This document shows, piece by piece, positions 26,106-34,876 of a DNA stretch of 41,640 bases. The position numbers and the translations under genes are program-made. The notes under the pieces were generated by a model. It did no database searches. It worked only from the letters and a program-made list of their open reading frames with translations, and had not been told where the DNA came from. Every line of letters begins with the position of its first letter. The stretch's first letter is position 1. The DNA is from Rhodothermus sp. Lineage in GTDB: Bacteria; Bacteroidota; Rhodothermia; Rhodothermales; Rhodothermaceae. The stretch is taken from NCBI GenBank assembly GCA_026989375.1, contig JALSJJ010000081.1:35001-76640 (forward strand), given 5' to 3'.

Positions 26106-27392
26106 TCACTCCAGAATCGTACAGGTGCCGGTCTCATAGGCTTCACGGAGCGCCTCGGTGGCATCGGCTCGAAACTGTTCCGGTGACTGATGCCGTTCCT
26201 GGAGCACGGCCACGCCGATGCTTACGCCTCCTTCAAGCCAGCCACCGGTCTCGGCCAGTTGCGCCTGCAAACGCGCTGCCCAGGCTTCGACCTCAGGCAC
26301 CGGTGCCCGATAGAATACCCCGTAGGTCAGTTCGCCAAAGCGCTCCACCCGCTGATCCGGGGCACTTTCCTGCAACGTCTGCTTCAGGGTCTGTTCGGCG
26401 GCTGCCAGCGCCACCGGGCCTTCGGCCGCAATGGCGTCAGCCCGATTCAGATGCACCAGCGCCAGTGCCAACGGTTCACGGGAGCGCCGTGCCCGTTCCA
26501 TCTCCTCCGCAATGATTTCACGGCGCGGACGATATGCCTGGACCGCTGTCTTCCTATGCGATTGCTGAAGCTCCAACACGGTAGCCAACAACCGCCCAAA
26601 CTCGACCAGCAGCGTTGAGGCCGACAGTCGATCAAATCGTCCAGGCTCCGGTGCATCGGCCAGCAAAAAGTAAAGCGCCCCCTCTCGCGTAAAAGGAATA
26701 GGCGCAAGCGCCAGCTCGGCTACGCGAGGGGGCACGTCGGTGTAATATCCAAGCGCTTCATAGAGCTCACCAGATACTTCGCGGAGCGAAACCGGCCGAT
26801 CGACCATGCTGGGAACCAGCAACGGAACCGCTGCCGAGAACGTGCCCGACTGCCGCACCCCGGCTATGGCACTGCTGCTCCCCAGTACCCGATACTCCAG
26901 CGACACGTCTTCCTGCACCAGCAGAACAACTGTCTGCGCCTCCAGCGCCGCCCGTAATGCCGCCAGACAATGCGTCAGCACGGGATCTGGCGCCTCCTCT
27001 GGAGATGGCGCTGGCTCGCCTTCCAAATGCGCGCGCGTCGCTTCAGTTGCTTCCAGGACCGTCTCTGCTACAGCCTTCTCTTCCGGAGACGCGTCTTCTG
27101 GGGATGAAGACGTCGAGGCTTTCTCGGCGGACTGCGCTTTCGACGAACGACTTTTCGGACGAGGACGAATTTCCAGAATGCCCAGCGACTGCAACTCTTC
27201 CTCTGGTGAGGCCGGCGGAGGCGGCACCGTAAACGCCGGCTTTCGACGCCGCCGATGCACCCAACCGATCAGCGCCACCACCAACAGAACCAGCAGCAAG
27301 ACGGCCCCGGCTATATAGAGCCACGGCTGAGACAGCACAAATCCCAGCAGCAACTCCACCATTGAAAGCAGCCAGAGCATCGTCTGTATCAT
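26106..27392 (-). CDS. Membrane-anchored signalling-like protein with degenerate GGDEF domain
   Basis: N-terminal TM helices; C-terminal GGDEF-like fold with RFGELTYGVF in place of RxGGDEF and retained SIGVAVL. The Met at 27392 is preferred because a promoter covers the upstream start. Confidence 0.65.
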   Translation of the reverse strand: MIQTMLWLLSMVELLLGFVLSQPWLYIAGAVLLLVLLVVALIGWVHRRRRKPAFTVPPPPASPEEELQSLGILEIRPRPKSRSSKAQSAEKASTSSSPEDASPEEKAVAETVLEATEATRAHLEGEPAPSPEEAPDPVLTHCLAALRAALEAQTVVLLVQEDVSLEYRVLGSSSAIAGVRQSGTFSAAVPLLVPSMVDRPVSLREVSGELYEALGYYTDVPPRVAELALAPIPFTREGALYFLLADAPEPGRFDRLSASTLLVEFGRLLATVLELQQSHRKTAVQAYRPRREIIAEEMERARRSREPLALALVHLNRADAIAAEGPVALAAAEQTLKQTLQESAPDQRVERFGELTYGVFYRAPVPEVEAWAARLQAQLAETGGWLEGGVSIGVAVLQERHQSPEQFRADATEALREAYETGTCTILE

Positions 27393-27422
27393 AGAAATTT
27401 GCCCTTTTAAAGGCGGCATAAA

Positions 27423-27454
27423 CAAAAATACGTTGATCTCTACAAATGTTGCAA
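27423..27454 (-). promoter_or_regulatory. Bacteroidota-type promoter TTG-N21-TATTTTTG
   Basis: Minus strand TTGCAACATTTGTAGAGATCAACGTATTTTTG; exact TAnnTTTG -7 element. Confidence 0.55.
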
Positions 27455-27476
27455 TTTATTTCTTTCACCGGGAGGA

Positions 27477-28667
27477 TTAACGTCCACCGGCATGCAACGG
27501 CTGCTCCAGTTCAATCGTCTCCACGGCCTCAGGCCAAGGAATTTCAGGGAGCCGAAACGGCAGCTTTTCGTCTGGAGGGATTGGATTGGGCTCCGCCCAG
27601 AGAACCCCCCGCGGCGTTTCAACGATCACGTAGTTACCCGCACGCCCTCGCACGTACGTACCGTCAAGCGGCACTTTCCCGTACGGCGTGTCGAGCACAT
27701 ATCTGGGAATGGCAAAACCCGTCGTACGTCCCTGAAGGGCCCGCATGATGGCCATGCCCTTTTCAATAGGCGTGCGAAAGTGTGCCGTTCCCCCGATAAG
27801 CTGGGCCTGGTACAGGTAGTAAGGACGCACCCGCATACGCACCAACCCTTCGCAGAGGGCTTTCATTGTCTCGACGTTGTCGTTGATGCCACGGAGCAGC
27901 ACGGTCTGATTTCCCACCGGAATACCAGCGCGGATCAGACGATCAATCGCCTCTGCCGCATCAGACGTAAGCTCTTTAGGATGGTTGAAGTGCGTGTTGA
28001 TCCACAGCGGATGATAGCGCTCCAGCAGACGGCACAGCTCCGGGGTAATCCGGTAGGGTAGTTTAACCGGCATCCGTGTGCCAATGCGAATGATTTCGAC
28101 GTGAGGAATCGCTCGCAGCCGATCCAGAATCCAGGCCAGGTGCGACTCGCTCAGCGTCAGCGGATCCCCTCCAGTCAGCAGCACATCCCGAATCTCTGGA
28201 TGCGCTGCAATATAATCGATCGCAGCCTGCAACTCTGCTCGGCGCATCATGAAGGCGGCGTCGCCCACCATGCGCTTGCGCAGGCAATAGCGACAATAGA
28301 TGGCACATTCGCTGGTCACGCAAAAAGCTACCCGATCCCGATAGTTATGGATCAGATTTTTAACAGGAGAATGGGCCACTTCTTCGAGGGGATCCATCAG
28401 GCCAATCAGGTCGGGCGCCAGCTCTTCCGGACGCGGCACTACCTGCCGACGAATGGGGCAGTTCGGATCTTCAGGATCCATCAGACGGGCATAGTAGGGC
28501 GTGATATTCCAGCGAAACACGCCCCGGGTTGCTTCAATCGCCTGTCGCTCTTCGTCGGTGAGTCGAATCCACCGGGCCAGTTCTTCGGCTGAGTGAATGC
28601 GATGGCGCATCTGCCACCGCCAGTCCCGCCACTGTGGATGGGTTGGATCAAAAGGAGGGCAGCCCAT
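27477..28667 (-). CDS. KamA/lysine 2,3-aminomutase-family radical SAM protein
   Basis: CAIYCRYCLRKRMVG (CxxxCxxC), LLTGGDPLTLSESHLAWIL, PLP-type C-terminal FAIPRYVLDTPYGKVPL. Confidence 0.92.
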   Translation of the reverse strand: MGCPPFDPTHPQWRDWRWQMRHRIHSAEELARWIRLTDEERQAIEATRGVFRWNITPYYARLMDPEDPNCPIRRQVVPRPEELAPDLIGLMDPLEEVAHSPVKNLIHNYRDRVAFCVTSECAIYCRYCLRKRMVGDAAFMMRRAELQAAIDYIAAHPEIRDVLLTGGDPLTLSESHLAWILDRLRAIPHVEIIRIGTRMPVKLPYRITPELCRLLERYHPLWINTHFNHPKELTSDAAEAIDRLIRAGIPVGNQTVLLRGINDNVETMKALCEGLVRMRVRPYYLYQAQLIGGTAHFRTPIEKGMAIMRALQGRTTGFAIPRYVLDTPYGKVPLDGTYVRGRAGNYVIVETPRGVLWAEPNPIPPDEKLPFRLPEIPWPEAVETIELEQPLHAGGR

Positions 28668-28700
28668 GCGCTATCGTCCCCACTTTTCCAGAACCATGCT

Positions 28701-29693
28701 TCAGCTCAGGCCCAGACGCCGAAGGCCACGCTGCAGGATCTCGGCCAGGAAGTCCACATAGGGCCGTTGCATCAATTCCGCAAGGATGGCAAACGTTCCA
28801 TCCGGCGCAAACGTTGGCAGGGGATTGATTTCCAGGAACCAGGGTTTACCTTCGGGATCCACCCGAAAATCCAGGCGAGCAAAGTCGCGGCACTGCAGCT
28901 TTTCATAGACGCGCACGGCCAACTGTTGCAGGCAACGCTCCAGCTCGTCCGTCAGCGGGACATACGGTGCTGGTTCCAGCTCGGACGTTGTTGTCATCCC
29001 CCGATGCGCCAGCGCGTGCAGTCCGATGCCTGTGGTAGCTTCAACGGCCCGCTGCAGCACCGGAAGTGGCTCAGGCGGATCGTTGCCAATGACAGCCACG
29101 GTAAACTCGCTGCCTTCAATGAAGGGCTCAACGATAACCTCCTGGCGGTAAGCCCTGGTCAGACGCGCCACCTGCTCCTGTAACGCGTCCAACGTATGCA
29201 CCTTGGAAGCAGCCGTAATGCCCTTTGAAGATCCTTCGTAACGCGGCTTTACGAACAGTGGAAAAGGTCCGGGCAGATCCCGGGCATCAATCGCTTCTGG
29301 CCCAGCATAGGTCCGATAAGGCGGTGTGGGCACACCGATAACGGCAACCAGATCTTTGGTCCAGGCCTTGTCGAGGCTGAGCGAAAGCGTCAGCGGATCA
29401 GAGCCGATATAGGGGATACCGGCCATCTCGAACAGCATGGGCGCATAGGCCTCACGGTTGCGCCCACGTGCACCTTCGGCGATGCTGATGCCGCAATCAA
29501 GGCGCAACTCCGGAAGCTCAAGCAGCAGATCGTACGCTGTGCCAATCCGTATGGGTTTGTGCCCCAACCGGCGAATGGCTGCCGCCAGTAGATCGACCGT
29601 CTCCGGGGGTTCGTTTTCAGCGTCAGCATCCGGAGGTTCACCGACCTCCCAGGGATAGTCGTCAAACAGATCGTAGACGATGCCAATTCGCAT
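28701..29693 (-). CDS. D-alanine-D-alanine ligase-family ATP-grasp enzyme
   Basis: MRIGIVYDLFDDYPW, IGSDPLTLSLSLDKAWTKDLV, FPLFVKPRYEGSSKGI, FARLDFRVDPEGKPWFLEINPLPTF. Met at 29693 preferred. Confidence 0.9.
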   Translation of the reverse strand: MRIGIVYDLFDDYPWEVGEPPDADAENEPPETVDLLAAAIRRLGHKPIRIGTAYDLLLELPELRLDCGISIAEGARGRNREAYAPMLFEMAGIPYIGSDPLTLSLSLDKAWTKDLVAVIGVPTPPYRTYAGPEAIDARDLPGPFPLFVKPRYEGSSKGITAASKVHTLDALQEQVARLTRAYRQEVIVEPFIEGSEFTVAVIGNDPPEPLPVLQRAVEATTGIGLHALAHRGMTTTSELEPAPYVPLTDELERCLQQLAVRVYEKLQCRDFARLDFRVDPEGKPWFLEINPLPTFAPDGTFAILAELMQRPYVDFLAEILQRGLRRLGLS

Positions 29694-29804
29694 CTGCCTG
29701 TTGGTATGCGTTAGCTGTGTATTCAAAGACGCCACACTACGCATCGGTTGATTTTTAGCTCCCGACCAATGAGCCTAAAATTTGCACCATTCAGCCCTTC
29801 CCTA

Positions 29805-29834
29805 TTGAATTCTTTATGGGAATTTTTATTTTTG
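29805..29834 (+). promoter_or_regulatory. Bacteroidota-type promoter TTG-N19-TATTTTTG
   Basis: ATTGAATTCTTTATGGGAATTTTTATTTTTG; exact TAnnTTTG and canonical spacing, upstream of the FadL-like gene. Confidence 0.6.
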
Positions 29835-29869
29835 GGACTAAACAAACGTTCACCTGGCTTGAGTACATC

Positions 29870-31285
29870 ATGCGCACGTCAAGAGGGCCTATGCTTCCAT
29901 GGAATCGGAAGCGTCTCCTTGCAGGAATTTGCAGCCTGCTGCTTAGCCTGCCGGTCTTCGGGCAGGGCTTTTCGCTGAATCCGCCGGGTACCTGTACACT
30001 CGGGCGTGGAGGCACCGGGGTTGCCCAACCCTGCGCAGATGGTTCGGCCATCGCTCTCAATCCAGCTGGCCTGATGCTCTTACCCCAGGGAGCCATCGCC
30101 TCTGGCGCCACCCTCTACCTGAGCCGAGGCAGCTTTACCGATGACTATACCCAGCAAGAAACGCGCCTGGATGAACAGCCGGTACTGGTGCCGCATCTGT
30201 TTGCGGGCATTCAGGCTGCTCCAAAGCTGGCCGTCGGGTTCGGGGCCTATACTCCTTATGGCCTGGAGATTCGATGGCCTCGGACGTTTGCGGGCAGCTT
30301 TGTCAGCTATCGAACCCGTGTGCAGACCACCTATCTGCAGCCAACGTTGGCCTACCAGCTCTCCCCCCGCGTAATGGTGGGAGCCGGACCGATCCTGGCG
30401 GTCAGTACCATTGGACTCTGGCAACAGCTCGACCTGGCCCAGCAGGAGGCACTGCCCGGTGTGCCTTTTGCCGCACTGGGCATTCCACTCGGCACCTCAT
30501 TCGCAAACGTGAAGATGGAAAGCAACGAGGCCTATGGGCTTGGCGGCCACGTCGGTATGCTCTTCCAGGTGACCGACCGTTTCCGCATCGGACTTCGCTA
30601 TTTGAGCGCCATCAAGCTGAATTACACCGGCACCATCCGCTTCAGTCCGCTTGCGACCGGGATCGTGATTCCCGCACAAGTTGAACTAAGTGGCCAGACG
30701 ATCCCGGCCGGCACACCCCTTGACGTGGTGCTGGCCAGTCTGGGGTTGTTTGGTCCACAGGGACCGCTGGCTGACCGTGAAGCCGAAACTGAGCTCACGA
30801 TGCCGGCGCAGTTTGCCGCAGGCTTTAGCTGGCAGGCTACCCTCGAATTGACGCTGCTCTTCGACTATCAATGGACCGGATGGAGCGCTTTCGAGCGGCT
30901 CACCATCCAACCTAAAGGGGGAAGCCCCATCGTGCGGATTCAGGACTACCGCAACACGTACACGCTTCGAACCGGCCTGCTTTTCCAGGCCAGCTCAATC
31001 CTCGAAGTGCGCCTGGGCTACATCTATGCCCAGGGAGCAGCCCCCTCGAAAACAGTGACCCCCCTGCTTCCCGAAGCTAACCGCAATCTGGTCACGCTGG
31101 GTACCGGCTGGCGGTTGGGCCACGGTGTGACGCTGGACATAGCCTATCAGTACGTGCGGCAAGACGACCGGCGCGGTCGCGTCGTCGATCCGGCACCAGG
31201 CACCGAGCCAACTCCGGCCCTCAACAGCGGCCTTTATCAGATCAGTGCCCACGTGGCCTCAGTGACCGTTAGCGTTCTGCTTTAA
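29870..31285 (+). CDS. OmpP1/FadL-family outer membrane transporter
   Basis: Signal peptide (RKRLLAGICSLLLSLPVFGQGFSLNPPGTCTLGRGGTGVA), NPAGL, KLAVGFGAYTPYGLE. Start 29870 or 29891. Confidence 0.9.
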   Translation: MRTSRGPMLPWNRKRLLAGICSLLLSLPVFGQGFSLNPPGTCTLGRGGTGVAQPCADGSAIALNPAGLMLLPQGAIASGATLYLSRGSFTDDYTQQETRLDEQPVLVPHLFAGIQAAPKLAVGFGAYTPYGLEIRWPRTFAGSFVSYRTRVQTTYLQPTLAYQLSPRVMVGAGPILAVSTIGLWQQLDLAQQEALPGVPFAALGIPLGTSFANVKMESNEAYGLGGHVGMLFQVTDRFRIGLRYLSAIKLNYTGTIRFSPLATGIVIPAQVELSGQTIPAGTPLDVVLASLGLFGPQGPLADREAETELTMPAQFAAGFSWQATLELTLLFDYQWTGWSAFERLTIQPKGGSPIVRIQDYRNTYTLRTGLLFQASSILEVRLGYIYAQGAAPSKTVTPLLPEANRNLVTLGTGWRLGHGVTLDIAYQYVRQDDRRGRVVDPAPGTEPTPALNSGLYQISAHVASVTVSVLL

Positions 31286-31313
31286 TCTCGGACCATCCTG
31301 ACAGCAATTAACC

Positions 31314-32495
31314 ATGAATCGCTATCGCTGGCATATGATGCTTCGACCGCTTCGCTGGGCACTGCTTGGCCTGCTTCTGCTGGCGCTCGGATGCCAGGAT
31401 GAAGGTCTGTTGCCCCCGGAGCCTACCGGTGGAGCGCTGTTCGCACGCTACGTGGCCATCGGCAACAGCATCACGGCCGGTTATCAATCCGGTGGCATCA
31501 ATGCTACGCTACAGCAACAGGCCTACCCTGTGTTGCTGGCCAAGGCCATGGGCACCCCCTTCAATCTGCCCCTCCTGCGCAATCCAGGCTGTCCGCCGCC
31601 GCTGGTTAACCTCCTCACCGGTGAGCGCCTGGGCGGATTGCCCGGCGACTTCTGCGCCTACCGACAGGTACCACCACCACGCATCATTAACAATGTGGCG
31701 GTGCCCGGTGCCAAGGTGATCGACGTACTCATGAACCTGGGTGAGGGCACCTCGGCCAACACGCTAACACTGCTACTCCTGGGTGGCCGTACGCAGCTGG
31801 AGGCCGCTGCCGAAGCGCATCCCACGTTTGTATCCGTCTGGATTGGCAACAACGACGTGCTCGGTGCGGCGATTGCCGGCAATACAGCGCTCATCACTCC
31901 GGTCGATGCCTTCCAGCAGCGCTACACCCAGATGTTGAACGAACTTCAGGCAATGGGCGTGCAGGGCGGCCTCCTGATCGGCGTGGCGAACGTGACGGTC
32001 ATTCCACATTTTTCGCCCGGCATTGCCTATGCGCAGGCCGAACAGGCAGGCGCTTTTCCACCAACCTTTGACGTGGCCGATAACTGTGCCACCACAGGCG
32101 CCACCACCCTGGTACCCTTCTCGTATGCCTTTGGCGAACTGCTGGCCGCCGCGATGCAGGGCCAGTCCGTTACGCTCGACTGCGAAAACGATCCCCGACT
32201 GCTTTCTCCGACAGAGACAAGTACTCTTGTCCAGACCGTCGAGCAATACAATACGTTCATCCAGCAACAAGCTGACCGGCTGGGGTGGGCCTACTTAGAC
32301 CCGAATGTGAAACTCCTGGAGCTCAAAAGTCAGGGGCAGATTCCGGTCTTCCCAGATGTAACTGCTGACGAGCCCTTTGGACCTTACTTTAGCCTCGACG
32401 GCGTGCACCCCAGCGCCGCTGCACATCGACTGGTAGCCCAGGAAGCAGCCGCCACTATCAACGCCGTTTACGGGACCAATCTGCAAGTGCAGTAA
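31314..32495 (+). CDS. SGNH/GDSL-hydrolase-family lipoprotein
   Basis: Lipobox LLLALGC; YVAIGNSITAGYQ (block I), WIGNNDV (block III), LDGVHPSAAAH (block V). Confidence 0.9.
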   Translation: MNRYRWHMMLRPLRWALLGLLLLALGCQDEGLLPPEPTGGALFARYVAIGNSITAGYQSGGINATLQQQAYPVLLAKAMGTPFNLPLLRNPGCPPPLVNLLTGERLGGLPGDFCAYRQVPPPRIINNVAVPGAKVIDVLMNLGEGTSANTLTLLLLGGRTQLEAAAEAHPTFVSVWIGNNDVLGAAIAGNTALITPVDAFQQRYTQMLNELQAMGVQGGLLIGVANVTVIPHFSPGIAYAQAEQAGAFPPTFDVADNCATTGATTLVPFSYAFGELLAAAMQGQSVTLDCENDPRLLSPTETSTLVQTVEQYNTFIQQQADRLGWAYLDPNVKLLELKSQGQIPVFPDVTADEPFGPYFSLDGVHPSAAAHRLVAQEAAATINAVYGTNLQVQ

Positions 32496-32526
32496 GTACC
32501 GGTTTCCTAAACGTGCAAATACCATC

Positions 32527-32553
32527 CCGGCCCCTTGAAGGGGCCGGTTTTTT
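32527..32553 (+). terminator. Rho-independent terminator CCGGCCCCTT-G-AAGGGGCCGG-TTTTTT
   Basis: Strong GC stem followed by a T-run directly after the SGNH gene. Confidence 0.9.
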
Positions 32554-32656
32554 GTTTCGGTAGCGGTTCTTTAACCGGACCGTTTCATTTACCACGCGCT
32601 TCTGTGCCTAATTTACCCGTAGCGTGCTTGCCGGCAAACCCACCCTGTGATCCCCC

Positions 32657-33601
32657 ATGCTGCAACGTCGCGTTGTTGGAGTGGTCGGTACCGGCCATGT
32701 TGGCGTGGCTGCTGCCTATGCGTTGTTCATCAAAGGATTGGTCAGTGAGCTGATCCTGATCGACAAAGACGTGCGCCGCGCTGAAGGCGAGGCGATGGAC
32801 CTGATGCACGGCCAGTCCCTGGTGGGTAGTATGACCGTGCGGGCAGGCACCTACCCTGATCTAAAAGAGGCGCAGCTCGTGATTATCAGTGCGGGGGTGG
32901 CGCAGCGTCCCGGCGAAAGCCGTCTGGCGCTGCTCAACCGCAACGCCCAAGTCTTTCGGGAAATTATCGGCGAGCTGGATCGCCATGCTCCCCATGCCAT
33001 TCTGATTATAGCAACGAATCCAGTAGACATCCTTACCTATGTGGCCCAGGAACTCAGCCAGCGACCGGCCGCGCACATTATTGGTACAGGCACGTTGCTC
33101 GACACCGCCCGTTTCCGAGCACTGTTGGGTCAGTACTATGGCGTGGATCCCCGCTCGGTCCATGCCTACATCCTGGGCGAGCACGGCGATTCGGAGGTCG
33201 CCATCTGGAGTCAGGTGGCCATTGGCGGCCAGCGTATTTTGAACCGTACCGTGCTTGGCCGGCCGTTCGACCGGGTACGTATGCAGCAGATCTTTGAAGA
33301 AGCCCGCCGGGCAGCCTATGAAATCATCGACCGCAAGGGCTACACAAACACAGCCATCGGCGTTGTAATCGCACGTCTGGTCGAAGCGATCCTGGACGAT
33401 GAAAAGAGCGTACTGCCGGTGAGCGTCCGCCTCACCGGCGAATATGGCATCCAGGACGTGTGCCTGAGCCTCCCCTGCGTGATCGGCCTGCAGGGCATTG
33501 AAGGCCGCGTGCTGCCCGAGCTGGCCCCGGATGAGCTGGAAGGCCTGCGTCGCTCGGCCGAAATCCTGCAGCAATCCCTCCACGCGCTTTCGCTATCGTA
33601 G
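32657..33601 (+). CDS. ldh: L-lactate dehydrogenase
   Basis: VGVVGTGHVGVAAAYAL, GEHGDSEVAIWS; AGVAQRPGESRLALL carries Gln at the LDH/MDH discriminating position. Confidence 0.9.
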   Translation: MLQRRVVGVVGTGHVGVAAAYALFIKGLVSELILIDKDVRRAEGEAMDLMHGQSLVGSMTVRAGTYPDLKEAQLVIISAGVAQRPGESRLALLNRNAQVFREIIGELDRHAPHAILIIATNPVDILTYVAQELSQRPAAHIIGTGTLLDTARFRALLGQYYGVDPRSVHAYILGEHGDSEVAIWSQVAIGGQRILNRTVLGRPFDRVRMQQIFEEARRAAYEIIDRKGYTNTAIGVVIARLVEAILDDEKSVLPVSVRLTGEYGIQDVCLSLPCVIGLQGIEGRVLPELAPDELEGLRRSAEILQQSLHALSLS

Positions 33602-33675
33602 CGCGTTGGCCTTGCCAGAACCGGGCTGCAGCACAACCGACCGGTAGCGTATCCAGCCTTTGCTTTCACAGGTTT

Positions 33676-34740
33676 TCACCAGCGGCGAGGCACCCAGTGG
33701 CCCTCGCGATAAACCTTCCGGATATGCTCCAGCATCACGCGATCAATTTTCAGCGTATCGCCGGCGGTCAGGTCCACGGCCTCGACGGCCGGGATGCGCA
33801 TGTCGTAGTTCTCCCAGCCCATAAAGTCGATCAGGATACGCTGGAAGGTGGTATCGACCACGCCGTTGATCGGACCGTCGTAGAAGCCCCGATCTCTCCA
33901 GATCTGCTGCAGCTCGCGGGCAATTTCTGGCGTTACCGGAATCAAATCTTCGGGCCTTCCAGGTGAAAAATACAGCTTATTCAGCTCGTACAAGCGGATC
34001 AGCTCGTCAATAGGGCGGGGGTGATCGTAAACAGAGAGGTCAATGTAGTTATCGAGACCATCGTAGCCGGCTCCTTCGCGCACGACCAGCAACGCGGCAC
34101 TTTGCTGGCCGCGCCGGTCGCCTCCGGCTTCCTGGCCAGCCTTGAGGGCAGCCAGCAGGCGCTCGGCCAGCGGGCCTTCGGTCTCTTCGAAAGCCCGCGC
34201 CATCGCCTCCACGGTTTCTTCTGAAACCAGAATGTTGCCCTGTGCCGTGTAGCCGTACCCTGTAACCACGTGGCCGGGCATGGCGGCCACAGCTTCCCCT
34301 GCGCGCTGGCCGACGCGTCCGCCTGCCCACGGGAAACATGCGGTGCCCGTCCAACTGACCGCATTTCCATGGGCATCCACCATCCCCACCTGCCGGAGCT
34401 GGCGCCCTTCATCTTCGCGGAGCACGATGCGCAAGGCTTCCTCGGCGGTGGCCCCGTTGGCCATCAGCTCCAGCCCTTTCAGCGCATAGTCCAACTCGGC
34501 AAAACTCTGCGTGGCCACGGCCCCAACACCTGCCCGGGCCCACGGAACGATCGGCCGCACATTGGGAAATTTTGACTGCACCGCCACTCCCAACTCACCA
34601 GTTTCCGGATCATACCCCACAATCGAAAACGTCGCCACCAGCGGCGTTCGGTCACTCGCCGGCTGCATGGGTACCAGTATGAAGGCAAGAGTGCTCAGCA
34701 ATATCCCTGATAGCCGTAGCCCGTTGCGCGCACGCATCAT
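33676..34740 (-). CDS. DUF1028-family protein with C-terminal peptidoglycan-binding-like domain
   Basis: FSIVGYDPETGELGVAVQSKFPNVRPIVPWARAGVGAVATQSF; C-terminal LQQIWRDRGFYDGPINGVVDTTFQRIL. Confidence 0.85.
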   Translation of the reverse strand: MMRARNGLRLSGILLSTLAFILVPMQPASDRTPLVATFSIVGYDPETGELGVAVQSKFPNVRPIVPWARAGVGAVATQSFAELDYALKGLELMANGATAEEALRIVLREDEGRQLRQVGMVDAHGNAVSWTGTACFPWAGGRVGQRAGEAVAAMPGHVVTGYGYTAQGNILVSEETVEAMARAFEETEGPLAERLLAALKAGQEAGGDRRGQQSAALLVVREGAGYDGLDNYIDLSVYDHPRPIDELIRLYELNKLYFSPGRPEDLIPVTPEIARELQQIWRDRGFYDGPINGVVDTTFQRILIDFMGWENYDMRIPAVEAVDLTAGDTLKIDRVMLEHIRKVYREGHWVPRRW

Positions 34741-34876
34741 GGCGTCATTTTTGCTTTAAAAACAAACGGTTAGTCTCTCCAATGCAAAAGATCGAGGTTC
34801 GCTCATAAAAAGTCCAGCGTCAAACTTTGGCAACACCGCTGCGTTGGTACTCTGAACGTAAACCCTGATTGCTGTC

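Noticed and set aside
32861-33583. 240-aa minus-strand ORF
   Set aside because: Antisense shadow of the lactate dehydrogenase gene.
34827-34857. Promoter TTTG-N18-TACTCTGA for the DUF4159 gene
   Set aside because: The -7 element matches TAnnTTTG too poorly to claim.
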